From positions 32,261 to 96,260 of the forward strand of contig NZ_JADOER010000015.1 of the NCBI RefSeq assembly GCF_018739865.1: a stretch of DNA of 64,000 nt. The letters are read 5' to 3'. Each line of letters begins with the position of its first letter. Positions within the stretch are counted from its first letter, which is position 1. A program made the translations under genes and the position numbers. The notes under the pieces were generated by a model. It was not told where the DNA came from. It was given only the letters and a program-made list of their open reading frames with translations, and made no database searches. Below are positions 47,301 to 54,889 of this stretch, one piece after another. This DNA is from Leptothoe kymatousa TAU-MAC 1615. Its GTDB lineage: Bacteria > Cyanobacteriota > Cyanobacteriia > Phormidesmidales > Phormidesmidaceae.

Positions 47301-47830
47301 TAGCCAGAGCAGTTACCGGCAATGGCGGAAACATTAATATTACCGCCCAGGGTATTTTCAACCTGGTGGAACGTCCTGCAGTTGACGGTAACGGTACCAA
47401 TGACATCGATGCCAGTTCCCAATTTGGCCAAAGTGGTACCGTTCTCATCAACGATCCAGAACTGGACCCCACCGACGATCTTACCGAACTCCCTGTCGAC
47501 ACCACAGCACCGACCGTAGCCCAACGTTGCCTGGCCGATAGCCAAGGCCAAAGCGCCTTTGTCGTCACTGGACAGGGCGGTACTTCTCCCTCACCAGGTG
47601 ATATCGTCCGCAACGAATCAGCAGGCCTAGTTGACCTGGGCAACACAATAGTAGGCAACAGTCCAGCCCCCTCGACCGTCAGCAATGCCGCACCTGAACC
47701 ATCTGAACCTATCGTCGAAGCCCAAGGATGGCAACGTAACGAAACTGGCAACGTTGTACTGACCGCCCCACCAAACCATGCCTATGCCTCGGCTCAATAC
47801 ACAGCCGTTTGCTCGGTAGTCAGGAGGTAG
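44372..47830 (+). CDS. Filamentous-haemagglutinin-type TPS exoprotein 2
   Basis: 1152 aa from ATG at 44372; an upstream TTG at 44348 is less likely. A Sec signal (about 10-36, ending SVNA) precedes a TPS domain (about 37-260: NLFHSFAEFN, RVTGVNDSQILGALRV, FLINPNGIFFG). A long beta-helix follows with G-N-G-G-N/D-I-x-I turns. The C-terminus repeats the motif of exoprotein 1: a Cys about 10 residues before FVVTGQGG, then GWQRNETGNVVLTA. Codon use shifts: the body is AT-richer than the last ~170 codons and the CHAT gene. The TPR-CHAT gene begins 5 bp later. No TpsB in the window. Confidence 0.9.
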   Translation: MVLFSCYLQVKKSQLFQIVGLFSLMFGGIPSSVNALPIVPDTSLGSESSILTPENRNSRSVEGGAIRGGNLFHSFAEFNINLGQQIEFSSDSTVESIFTRVTGVNDSQILGALRVSGDANFFLINPNGIFFGPDAELKLDGSFLATTADSVAFGDYFNFNTMSQNVPPETLLTIQPSALIYSRPSSGSIVSEARLRVDNGEQLQLVGGTVDIKKNTDARLNSLIRAREGLIELGGVSEPGQVGLSADGNLLFSQNVNRAAISISNTEVDARLDNRLNGDSSITQGGDINLYGDTISLDGIKLFSGFRERRGTSSSQAGDITFDATGDIIMIRSLIENNLSKFSVGVSGQISLIASGDIHLDRTRITSELSGTGGSRNILVRAGGDLVLDTSKILNTVNRRGNGDAGNIDIQAVSLYMETDDGTRKSEQSQISTGTEGQGNGGDISIAVDRINMIGPGISGSSGITANSSEQDTSGNAGSIVITVDGPIFMTQRGKIESAIQRRAIGNGGNIEINAQSLTLEETSFIQAQSRSGADGLPGNITLNLEGGDLEVLSESFITASISSNNAESSGNSENYGNITIIADDILLGNRGELENRSFIEVSTFGSVDAGRIDVTANSIDIDHIYVFEETSTESSGFFSRSRPNAEGDGGEIIIDTKSLRLAGNSVINAVTEGRSSGGDLDITADRIELVGGGQIIASTFGEGDAGNVTINTFEQILISGEDPSYALQVEKAERLVTEDTDILDLRQVINRESPRGLITTENPAPSGIFVSSQPVELSGADDSLSGNAGELSISTDILLIEDGGQISANTFGSGNGLTSEINVRRLYIQDGGTVGAGSLLIPQGSLLAPNIEASQLGAGGNLIINAVEKIEISDTGSRLFTSAEGNGAAGNIRINETVDGNLIVVVRDKAEISARTESSTGGNIEFNNPDAVLLRNGGRINVESGASQSTVRSGNINLNMPDGFVITVPEEDSDIIARAVTGNGGNINITAQGIFNLVERPAVDGNGTNDIDASSQFGQSGTVLINDPELDPTDDLTELPVDTTAPTVAQRCLADSQGQSAFVVTGQGGTSPSPGDIVRNESAGLVDLGNTIVGNSPAPSTVSNAAPEPSEPIVEAQGWQRNETGNVVLTAPPNHAYASAQYTAVCSVVRR

Positions 47831-47835
47831 TAACC

Positions 47836-50400
47836 ATGTTGAAATCTTGCCGCCCCCTCACTGTCCTAGTCTGTTTCTTTCTTTCTTTTACCTTAACCAT
47901 TAGTCCAATGGTGTTGCCACTGTCTATTGCTGTGGCAACAGATAGCCCCCTTGCCCAAACTAACTTAGAGCAAGGCAACCAACTTTACGGAACAGGCCAA
48001 CTCGACGCTGCCATTGCTGCCTGGGAGCAAGTGGCCCAAAACCTAGCTGCTCAAGGCGATACCCTAAACCAAGCCAGTGCCTTAGCTAATTTAGCCTTGG
48101 CCTATCAACAGCTCAACAACTGGGAAAAGGCCCAGGCAGCCATTACCCAAAGTATCGACCTGTTAAGGGCGCTAGAATCCAGCATTTCGACTGAAACAGC
48201 CCAAATCTTTGGCCGCGTCTGGAATACCCAGGGCAATCTGGCACTAACGCGTTCTCAGCTCACCCAGGCGCTAGAATCTTTTGAAAAAGCCGAGGACTAT
48301 TACGGTCAAGCTAAGGATAATAACGGTACTCTGCTCAGTCAAATTAACCAAGCTAAGACATTGCAATCCCTTGGGTTTTATCGTCGTGCTATTACCCTGC
48401 TAAATAAGACAGCCTTAAGCGATCAACCTGATTCCTTAACTAAAGCCACCGGACTCAAACTACTGGGAGACTTGCAAAGAGCTACAGGCGATTTAGAACC
48501 CGCTCAACAAACGTTAGAAATTGCCCTAACAACAGCGCAGTCTGTGAATGACGTAGAGACTATTGCTGATATTCAGTTGAGCTTAGGGCATATAGCCAAA
48601 TCCCAAGAGCAATTTGTAGTAGCCCTAGAGGCTTATCAGCGTGCAGCAGCTACGGCACATACAGCTCAGCTAAGGCTGCAAGCCCAGGTTAGCCAATGGT
48701 CTCTTTTGATGCAAATGGGTGATGTAGCCCAAGCAGATAGGCTATATCAGCAGATTCGGACGGCGTTGGCATCGTTACCGGTTAATCGAACCACGGTGAA
48801 TGCTTATTTAGAGCTGGCGCGCCAGCAGTTAGATCAATCTATTAATCTGGAGCAGGTAGGACAGGAACTTGCGATCGCACAGCAACAAGCCATTGACCTA
48901 AACGATGTCAGAGCTGAATCCTACGCCTTAGGATATCTGGGTGAACTGTATAGCCAACAACAACAATGGCAAAAAGCAAAAAAACAATTTAGCCAAGCCT
49001 TGGCCCTATTAGAACAGCTCAATGCACCGGACTTAGCTTATCAATGGCACTGGCATCTAGGGCAATTGCAACAACAAACAGGGCAAATCCGCCAGGCCAG
49101 CAACAGCTACGAACAAGCCGTCAATAACTTACAGGATCTGCGTAGCAACCTAATCGCCGTTGCACCCGATTTACGTTTTAACTTTCGAAAACAAGTGGAA
49201 CCCGTTTATCGCGAATGGGTAGACCTTCTGCTTAAAGCCCCCCAAAGCTCGCCATCATTACAACAAAACCAGCTGAGCAAAGCCCGCCAAGCTATCGAAG
49301 CATTACAGCTAGCCGAATTAGAAAACTTTTTCCAAGAGCCCTGCGTTCCCATTAGTCAAAATATTGATCAAATTATCGACAACGCAACCTCACCTACCGC
49401 TGTTGTTTACCCCATTATCCTACCGGATCGGTTAGAAGTTATCATCAAGCTGCCACAGCAGCCGCTGCAACAATATACTGTCCCTGTTCCTGAGGATAAG
49501 CTCACATCCTTACTCAAGGATTTACAACGTGACTTGCTGCGCCCCTTTAAGATTAAAGATTTTAAGGCTGAATCAGCCCAGCTTTATGAGTGGTTAATTC
49601 AACCCATAGAGGCCACCTTAGGAACAAATCAAATCGACACCTTAGTATTTGTCTTAGACGGCTTTTTGCGGAATATTCCCATGGCCGCCTTATATGACGG
49701 ACAACAGTACCTGGTTGAAAAGTACAGCGTTGCCCTTGCACCGGGCTTACAGCTGGTCGATCCTCAGCCATTACAACGAAAAGATTTAGCTGTGGTGATT
49801 GCGGGGCTGAGTAAAGCTCGCGATGATTTTTCTGAATTACCCTCCGTTGAAAAGGAAGTTGAGCAAGTGAAAGAGAACCTCCCAAGTCGTGTTCTCTTAA
49901 ATGAAACATTTACAACGGAAAATTTAGAATCGGCCATCAATAGTACCCCCTTTCCCCTGGTCCATTTAGCTACCCATGGTCAATTTAGCTCCAACCCTGA
50001 TGAAACATTTGTGTTGGCCTGGGATCAACGAATTGCCATGAATGCGTTGAACCGCTTGCTCCGGCAGGGGGAACAACTACGCCAAAATGCCATTGAGTTG
50101 CTGATTTTAAGTGCCTGTCAAACAGCGGCAGGTGATGAACGCGCAACCCTAGGTTTAGCAGGCATAGCGGTACAAGCAGGCGCTCGCAGCACCCTGGCAT
50201 CTCTATGGAACCTAGACGACGAGTCGGGAGCCGTCTTTTCTGATCTTTTCTATCGGGAGTTAAAAAAATCGAATATTTCTAAAGCTCAAGCCCTTAGAAA
50301 TACTCAACTAAGATTGCTAAGGGATTTCAAATACCCCAATCCGATCTATGCACATCCTCAATATTGGGCGCCTTATGTGCTGCTAGGCAATTGGTTGTAG
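47836..50400 (+). CDS. Exported TPR-CHAT caspase-like protein (copy 2, partner of TPS exoprotein 2)
   Basis: 854 aa. AGGAGG at 47822-47827 lies 8 bp before ATG 47836, so this start is preferred to the upstream in-frame TTG at 47809. A signal peptide (about 8-45) is followed by TPR repeats (about 50-440) and a CHAT domain with His714 in HLATHGQFSS and Cys761 in LSACQTAAGD, ending HPQYWAPYVLLGNW. It is clearly homologous to the copy at 9.7-12.3 kb over its full length, including NFRKQVEPVYR before the CHAT domain. It starts 5 bp after the exoprotein stop, so the gene order is the same in both pairs although the strand differs. Confidence 0.92.
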   Translation: MLKSCRPLTVLVCFFLSFTLTISPMVLPLSIAVATDSPLAQTNLEQGNQLYGTGQLDAAIAAWEQVAQNLAAQGDTLNQASALANLALAYQQLNNWEKAQAAITQSIDLLRALESSISTETAQIFGRVWNTQGNLALTRSQLTQALESFEKAEDYYGQAKDNNGTLLSQINQAKTLQSLGFYRRAITLLNKTALSDQPDSLTKATGLKLLGDLQRATGDLEPAQQTLEIALTTAQSVNDVETIADIQLSLGHIAKSQEQFVVALEAYQRAAATAHTAQLRLQAQVSQWSLLMQMGDVAQADRLYQQIRTALASLPVNRTTVNAYLELARQQLDQSINLEQVGQELAIAQQQAIDLNDVRAESYALGYLGELYSQQQQWQKAKKQFSQALALLEQLNAPDLAYQWHWHLGQLQQQTGQIRQASNSYEQAVNNLQDLRSNLIAVAPDLRFNFRKQVEPVYREWVDLLLKAPQSSPSLQQNQLSKARQAIEALQLAELENFFQEPCVPISQNIDQIIDNATSPTAVVYPIILPDRLEVIIKLPQQPLQQYTVPVPEDKLTSLLKDLQRDLLRPFKIKDFKAESAQLYEWLIQPIEATLGTNQIDTLVFVLDGFLRNIPMAALYDGQQYLVEKYSVALAPGLQLVDPQPLQRKDLAVVIAGLSKARDDFSELPSVEKEVEQVKENLPSRVLLNETFTTENLESAINSTPFPLVHLATHGQFSSNPDETFVLAWDQRIAMNALNRLLRQGEQLRQNAIELLILSACQTAAGDERATLGLAGIAVQAGARSTLASLWNLDDESGAVFSDLFYRELKKSNISKAQALRNTQLRLLRDFKYPNPIYAHPQYWAPYVLLGNWL

Positions 50401-50430
50401 GGGGGTAAACCAGGCCTTGCTGGATAAATC

Positions 50431-50461
50431 ACTATGGCCGACTGCTATGAAAAGCCATAGT
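50431..50461 (+). terminator. Stem-loop after TPR-CHAT copy 2
   Basis: ACTATGGC (50431-50438) pairs perfectly with GCCATAGT (50454-50461) around a 15-nt loop, 30 bp after the CHAT stop. The following bases are GTTGTTATG, so termination is weak at best. Confidence 0.45.
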
Positions 50462-50550
50462 GTTGTTATGTTGCATCAATTGTCAATTTCGTTGCATTTT
50501 GTCGTAAATGTTGACTTCGCAATGGACTAAGCTGTGATTTTTGTCGGTTT

Positions 50551-50565
50551 ATGCGATTAACGCAT
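50551..50565. promoter_or_regulatory. Dyad ATGCG-N5-CGCAT upstream of nirB
   Basis: ATGCG (50551-50555) and CGCAT (50561-50565) form a LysR-type interrupted dyad about 90 bp before nirB. Its core TGCG-N5-CGCA resembles the TGCA-N5-TGCA element bound by NtcB in nitrite-responsive cyanobacterial promoters. No GTA-N8-TAC NtcA site was seen between 50401 and 50654. Confidence 0.35.
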
Positions 50566-50616
50566 CAATTCTGGGCAAAACCTGGATAGGTGGCTAGTCT
50601 TTTTTAAAGGGATCGA

Positions 50617-50635
50617 TCACTGTATGGAACAGTGA
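50617..50635. promoter_or_regulatory. Perfect 7-bp inverted repeat just before nirB
   Basis: TCACTGT (50617-50623), ATGGA, ACAGTGA (50629-50635). It ends 19 bp before the start codon. It contains CTGTATGGAAC, also present upstream of LysR 1 (17161-17171). Confidence 0.45.
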
Positions 50636-50654
50636 GTTAAAAAATAGATTCAGT

Positions 50655-53219
50655 ATGCCGAGCAGCAAGCAAACTCTCATCGTTGTTGGCAATGGTATGG
50701 TCGGGCATCGGTTGCTTGAACTGATGGTCGCCAAGGGTGCCCTAGAGCATTGGAACCTGATTACATTTTGCGAAGAACCGCGAGTTGCCTACGATCGAGT
50801 CCATTTAAGTGAATACTTTGTCGATAAAACAGCCGCGGACCTGACGCTGGTAACCCCTGGGTTTTATCAAGACAATGGGATTCGGATTTATGTGGGCGAT
50901 CGCATTGTTGAAATTGATCGAGGGCAGCAGCGGGTAAAATCGGCCAACGGTGTTGAAATTGCCTACGACCGGCTGGTATTGGCGACGGGCTCCTACCCAT
51001 TTGTGCCGCCGATCAAGGGCAATGACGCCACGGGCACCTTTGTGTATCGTACCATTGAAGATTTGGACGCGATTAAGGCCTATGCCGCCCAGTCACAGGT
51101 GGGGGTTGTCGTAGGCGGTGGCTTGCTGGGGCTGGAATGTGCCAATGCCCTCAAGTCCCTGGGTTTAGAGACCCATGTGGTGGAGTTTGCCCCCCGCTTG
51201 ATGCCGGTGCAGCTTGACGAGGCCGCCGGTGAGGTGCTGAAGGAGAAAATCGAAGCCCTCGAGGTGCAGGTGCACACCAGCAAAGCCACCACGGATATTG
51301 TCAGCGACGGGGGCAGGCTGGTCTCGATGCAGTTTGCCGACGAGACATCGCTCCAGACCGATATGATTGTCTTCTCGGCGGGCATTCGCCCCAGGGATGA
51401 GCTAGCGCGGGATTGCGGGCTGCAGCTGGGGGATCGGGGCGGTATTGTCATTGATGACGCCTGCCAAACCTCTGACCCGAATATCTATGCCATTGGAGAA
51501 TGTGCCCTGTACCAAGGGCGTATCTTTGGTTTGGTGGCACCGGGCTATCACATGGCGGAGGTGGCCAGCGATCAGCTGTTAGAGGTGGCGGCAGCGCAAC
51601 AGTTTGTCGGGGCGGATATGTCCACCAAGCTAAAGCTGCTGGGGGTGGATGTGGCCAGCTTTGGCGATAACTTTGCTAAAACAACTGGGGCAAAAGAACT
51701 AACGGTAGCCGACACGGTGGCTGGCACCTACAAAAAGCTGGTGGTAAACGCCGACGGCGATCGGTTGCTGGGGGGAATCTTGGTGGGGGATGCGGAGGCC
51801 TATGGCACCCTGCTACAGCTAATGCAGAACCAGATTGCCCTGCCGGACAATCCCCTCGGGCTGTTGTTGCCTGCGGGCGATGGCGCTGCGGCCCTCACCA
51901 TGGACAACCTGCCCGATACGGCCCAGGTGTGTTCTTGTAACAATGTTACCAAGGGGCAGCTGTGTGAGGCGATCCAAGCAGACGGCATCACCGACTTGCC
52001 AACATTGAAAAAATGCACCACCGCAGGCACGGGCTGCGGTGGCTGTGTGCCCCTGGTCAAAGATATTCTCAAAACAGAATTGAAAAAGGCTGGGATCGAG
52101 GTCAAAAACCATATTTGCGAACATTTCCCCTATTCTCGCCAGGAGCTATATCATCTGTTGCGGGTGGGAGAGATTCGGTCTTTTGATGCGCTGTTGGCCC
52201 AATATGGCAGTGGCTATGGCTGTGAGGTTTGTAAGCCGACGGTGGCCTCTATGCTGGCCTCGTCCTGGAACGACTATGTGTTGAACACCCCCCACGTGGG
52301 TTTGCAAGATACGAACGATTCGTTCCTGGCCAATATTCAAAAGGATGGCACCTATTCTGTTATTCCCAGAATCCCAGGTGGGGAGATTACGCCAGAACGG
52401 TTAATTGTGTTGGGACAAATCGCCCAGGAATTTGATCTATATACCAAAATTACCGGTGGACAACGGGTGGTGCTATTTGGGGCACGGGTGGACCAGCTGC
52501 CGATTATTTGGCAGAAGCTAGTGGCCCATGGGTTTGAGTCGGGCCATGCCTATGGTAAGGCGCTGCGCACGGTGAAGTCCTGTGTGGGCAGTACCTGGTG
52601 CAGGTTTGGGGTGCAGGACTCCACCAGTTTGGCCATTGAGGTGGAACTGCGCTATCGGGGGCTGCGATCGCCCCACAAACTGAAGTCGGCGGTGTCTGGC
52701 TGTACGCGGGAATGTGCCGAGGCCCAGGGCAAAGACTTTGGCATTATTGCCACGGAAAATGGTTGGAATTTGTATGTGTGTGGCAACGGTGGCATGAAGC
52801 CCCAGCACGCGCTACTGCTGGCAACGGACCTGGATAAAGAGACTCTGATTAAATACCTTGACCGGTTCTTGGTGTTCTACATTCGCACCGCCGATAAGCT
52901 AGAGCGCACCTCCACTTGGTTTAACAAGCTGGAGGGGGGCCTGGACTACCTCAAACAGGTGATTATTGAAGATTCTTTGGGCATTGCCCATGAGTTAGAG
53001 GCCCAGATGCAGCACCATGTGGACACCTACCAGTGCGAGTGGAAAACCACCATTGAAACTCCGGAGAAGGTGCAGCGGTTTAATCACTTTGTGAATACGG
53101 ATGCGGCCGATCCATCCCTGGCCTATGTGCAGGAGCGGGGGCAAAAGCGTCCGGCCACCGAGGCGGAACGGGTGGTGCTAAATCAGAGCCACGACGCGAT
53201 GATTACCCCCGCCCAGTAG
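50655..53219 (+). CDS. nirB: NAD(P)H-dependent assimilatory nitrite reductase, large subunit
   Basis: 854 aa. An N-terminal FAD/NAD(P)H domain (about 1-400, GNGMVGHRLLE at the start and GGGLLGLE near 153) is followed by a BFD-like [2Fe-2S] region (CSCNN, then CTTAGTGCGGC). The nitrite/sulfite reductase ferredoxin-like and catalytic domains come next. The siroheme/[4Fe-4S] ligands are visible: CVGSTWC (C-x5-C) and SGCTREC (C-x3-C). Reduces nitrite to ammonium with NAD(P)H in the cytoplasm. Most cyanobacteria use ferredoxin-dependent NirA instead. nirD follows after 55 bp. Full length for the family. Confidence 0.95.
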   Translation: MPSSKQTLIVVGNGMVGHRLLELMVAKGALEHWNLITFCEEPRVAYDRVHLSEYFVDKTAADLTLVTPGFYQDNGIRIYVGDRIVEIDRGQQRVKSANGVEIAYDRLVLATGSYPFVPPIKGNDATGTFVYRTIEDLDAIKAYAAQSQVGVVVGGGLLGLECANALKSLGLETHVVEFAPRLMPVQLDEAAGEVLKEKIEALEVQVHTSKATTDIVSDGGRLVSMQFADETSLQTDMIVFSAGIRPRDELARDCGLQLGDRGGIVIDDACQTSDPNIYAIGECALYQGRIFGLVAPGYHMAEVASDQLLEVAAAQQFVGADMSTKLKLLGVDVASFGDNFAKTTGAKELTVADTVAGTYKKLVVNADGDRLLGGILVGDAEAYGTLLQLMQNQIALPDNPLGLLLPAGDGAAALTMDNLPDTAQVCSCNNVTKGQLCEAIQADGITDLPTLKKCTTAGTGCGGCVPLVKDILKTELKKAGIEVKNHICEHFPYSRQELYHLLRVGEIRSFDALLAQYGSGYGCEVCKPTVASMLASSWNDYVLNTPHVGLQDTNDSFLANIQKDGTYSVIPRIPGGEITPERLIVLGQIAQEFDLYTKITGGQRVVLFGARVDQLPIIWQKLVAHGFESGHAYGKALRTVKSCVGSTWCRFGVQDSTSLAIEVELRYRGLRSPHKLKSAVSGCTRECAEAQGKDFGIIATENGWNLYVCGNGGMKPQHALLLATDLDKETLIKYLDRFLVFYIRTADKLERTSTWFNKLEGGLDYLKQVIIEDSLGIAHELEAQMQHHVDTYQCEWKTTIETPEKVQRFNHFVNTDAADPSLAYVQERGQKRPATEAERVVLNQSHDAMITPAQ

Positions 53220-53274
53220 GCGACGGCTGGTTTAGAGAATTTTGAGCAAGTACTTTTGGGAGATTTTGAAACCG

Positions 53275-53658
53275 ATGGAACGTTCCATGGTGCAGTCCAC
53301 GACGACCGCTGATGTAAAAAATTGGATAACAATTTGCCCGCTGGATGCGATCGCACCCAACACAGGGGTTAATGCCCTGGTGGGTACACAACAGGTGGCC
53401 ATATTTCGCATTGGTGCCACCGATGAAGTCTATGCCACCGGAAATTTTGACCCATTTAGTAAAGCCTTTGTGATGTCGCGGGGCATCCTGGGGGATCGCC
53501 AGGGGATATTAAAGGTGGCCTCCCCCATTTATAAGCAGAACTTTAACCTCAAAACCGGTGCCTGTTTAGATGATGCGACGGTAACCATTCCAGTGTATCC
53601 GGCCCGCGTTGTTGATGGCCAGGTGCAGGTGGGGACGAGCTGCCAGGTGAAACAGTAG
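53275..53658 (+). CDS. nirD: Assimilatory nitrite reductase, small subunit
   Basis: 127 aa from ATG at 53275; the frame is open to a TTG at 53242 and a second ATG at 53287 is also possible. A Rieske-like fold of the NirD type: the N-terminal WITICPLDAIAPNTG, then VAIFRIG, YATGNFDPFSKAFVMSRG and a C-terminal YPARVVDGQVQVG. As in other NirD proteins the Rieske Cys/His pairs are missing. It forms the NirBD enzyme with the preceding gene. Confidence 0.93.
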   Translation: MERSMVQSTTTADVKNWITICPLDAIAPNTGVNALVGTQQVAIFRIGATDEVYATGNFDPFSKAFVMSRGILGDRQGILKVASPIYKQNFNLKTGACLDDATVTIPVYPARVVDGQVQVGTSCQVKQ

Positions 53659-53729
53659 GGCCAGACAGGGGGCAATAGATTGCATGGGGCAATAGATTGC
53701 AGGGGGCAATGGTTGTTCCGGTTTGCCAG

Positions 53730-53760
53730 CAATGGACTGCTCCCTGGGGGCAGTCCATTG
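53730..53760 (+). terminator. Stem-loop after nirBD
   Basis: CAATGGACTGC (53730-53740) pairs perfectly with GCAGTCCATTG (53750-53760), an 11-bp stem. The following TCGTGTTTGG is only weakly T-rich. The preceding 50 bp repeat GGGGCAATAGATTGCA. Confidence 0.6.
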
Positions 53761-54440
53761 TCGTGTTTGGCCGTCATCAAAGCCACGGAGCGGGGCCTTA
53801 CCCATTTAATTTGTCACCACAACAATTCAGGCTTAGGTTGGGTGAGTAGGTGATCCTAATTAATTTTCAGATATCGAGGCCCCCTCTTCCCAATTCTGGG
53901 GGAGGCCAGACTCAAAGCCCCCAGAATTGGGGGGTTGGGGGCAGAACCCAAGCAGCTTAACAGCTTGTTTGTATCTTACAAAAGATTGAGTTCACCCACT
54001 TAGAACGAAGCAAAACCCAATGAAACCTGAATAAGGGGGGTGGGAGAGTTTGATCGGTGCCATCGCCCCAGCAGGGGCGTTTAAAGTGCAGTGAACTACG
54101 GACAATTGGAAATCTGGACTCTATTCACAAAGACTTGAAAAAGACTCTAAAAGAGAATTTAAAGATCGATGATGAAAATGGCGGTGGACATTGCAGTAGC
54201 AGGTTTTCCCCTACAATCGATTCCTGTTCTAAAGAAGATAGTAAAGTAACAATGAACACCCTTAACTTTCCTCGAGTAAGTGTTAGGTTGAATAAGGGGA
54301 TTAAAAAATTGACGTCTTAACTATCGTTACGCAACAGTTAACGAGTCACAATATTAAACTGCAGTGGAGGCAACGGTTCTAGACAAGTTGCTCTACTGTA
54401 TTGTGACGTTTTGTTTATATCAGAGCTATGATTCAAGTCA
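53761..54440. other. Gene-free region with a long palindrome
   Basis: No supported gene. The 87-codon frame at 54057-54320 has no family features. It contains the 14-bp palindrome listed next. Confidence 0.45.
53889..53931. repeat. 14-bp inverted repeat of the cyanobacterial intergenic type
   Basis: CCCAATTCTGGGGG (53889-53902) pairs with CCCCCAGAATTGGG (53918-53931) around a 15-nt loop. Confidence 0.7.
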
Positions 54441-54740
54441 GTGGAACAATTATTTGCGCGGGTCAATCGACTGCTCCAGGTCGATATTAAATCGCTTGTC
54501 CGTACCGTTGAAGACCCCCAAGGCACCTTACTTCAGATGATTATGGAGATGTCTGAAGGAATAGAACAATTTCGACAAGAGATTGATATCCGTATTGCTA
54601 ACCAGCAAACCTTGGAAGCCGAAGACAATTTGCAACACCATACCCATAAAATAGGCGTGCTCAGATCTGCCCTACTCAGACTAGATACTAAGCTCACTGA
54701 AGCGAAATGGCTTCTGTCTAACTTGGAAGGGGACGCCTAG
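54441..54740 (+). CDS. Short PspA/IM30-like coiled-coil protein
   Basis: 99 aa from a GTG. The sequence matches the first helices of PspA/Vipp1: LFARVNRLLQVDIKSLVRTVEDP corresponds to the PspA start (…D-x-EDP), followed by LLQMIMEMSEGIEQFRQEI. PspA-family proteins are 220-260 aa, so only the N-terminal half is present. The frame ends cleanly and no second half follows within 150 bp, so this is either a genuine mini-PspA or a truncated copy. PspA/Vipp1 bind membranes and respond to envelope stress. Confidence 0.6.
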   Translation: MEQLFARVNRLLQVDIKSLVRTVEDPQGTLLQMIMEMSEGIEQFRQEIDIRIANQQTLEAEDNLQHHTHKIGVLRSALLRLDTKLTEAKWLLSNLEGDA

Positions 54741-54889
54741 GCGCTCACGTTTGCCCCCACCCCACCCCAAAAAAGTGCCTGGATACCAGGGTTTCGGGCA
54801 CCCCGCCGCATCTCCCCAGGGGGTATTTGTTATCCCGTTTGACTCAAGGAAAATCAAGATAGGGCATCTCCGACCACAGCCCGATCAAA

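Noticed and set aside
54057..54320. 87-aa plus-strand ORF
   Set aside because: No family features, no ribosome-binding site, composition like non-coding DNA.
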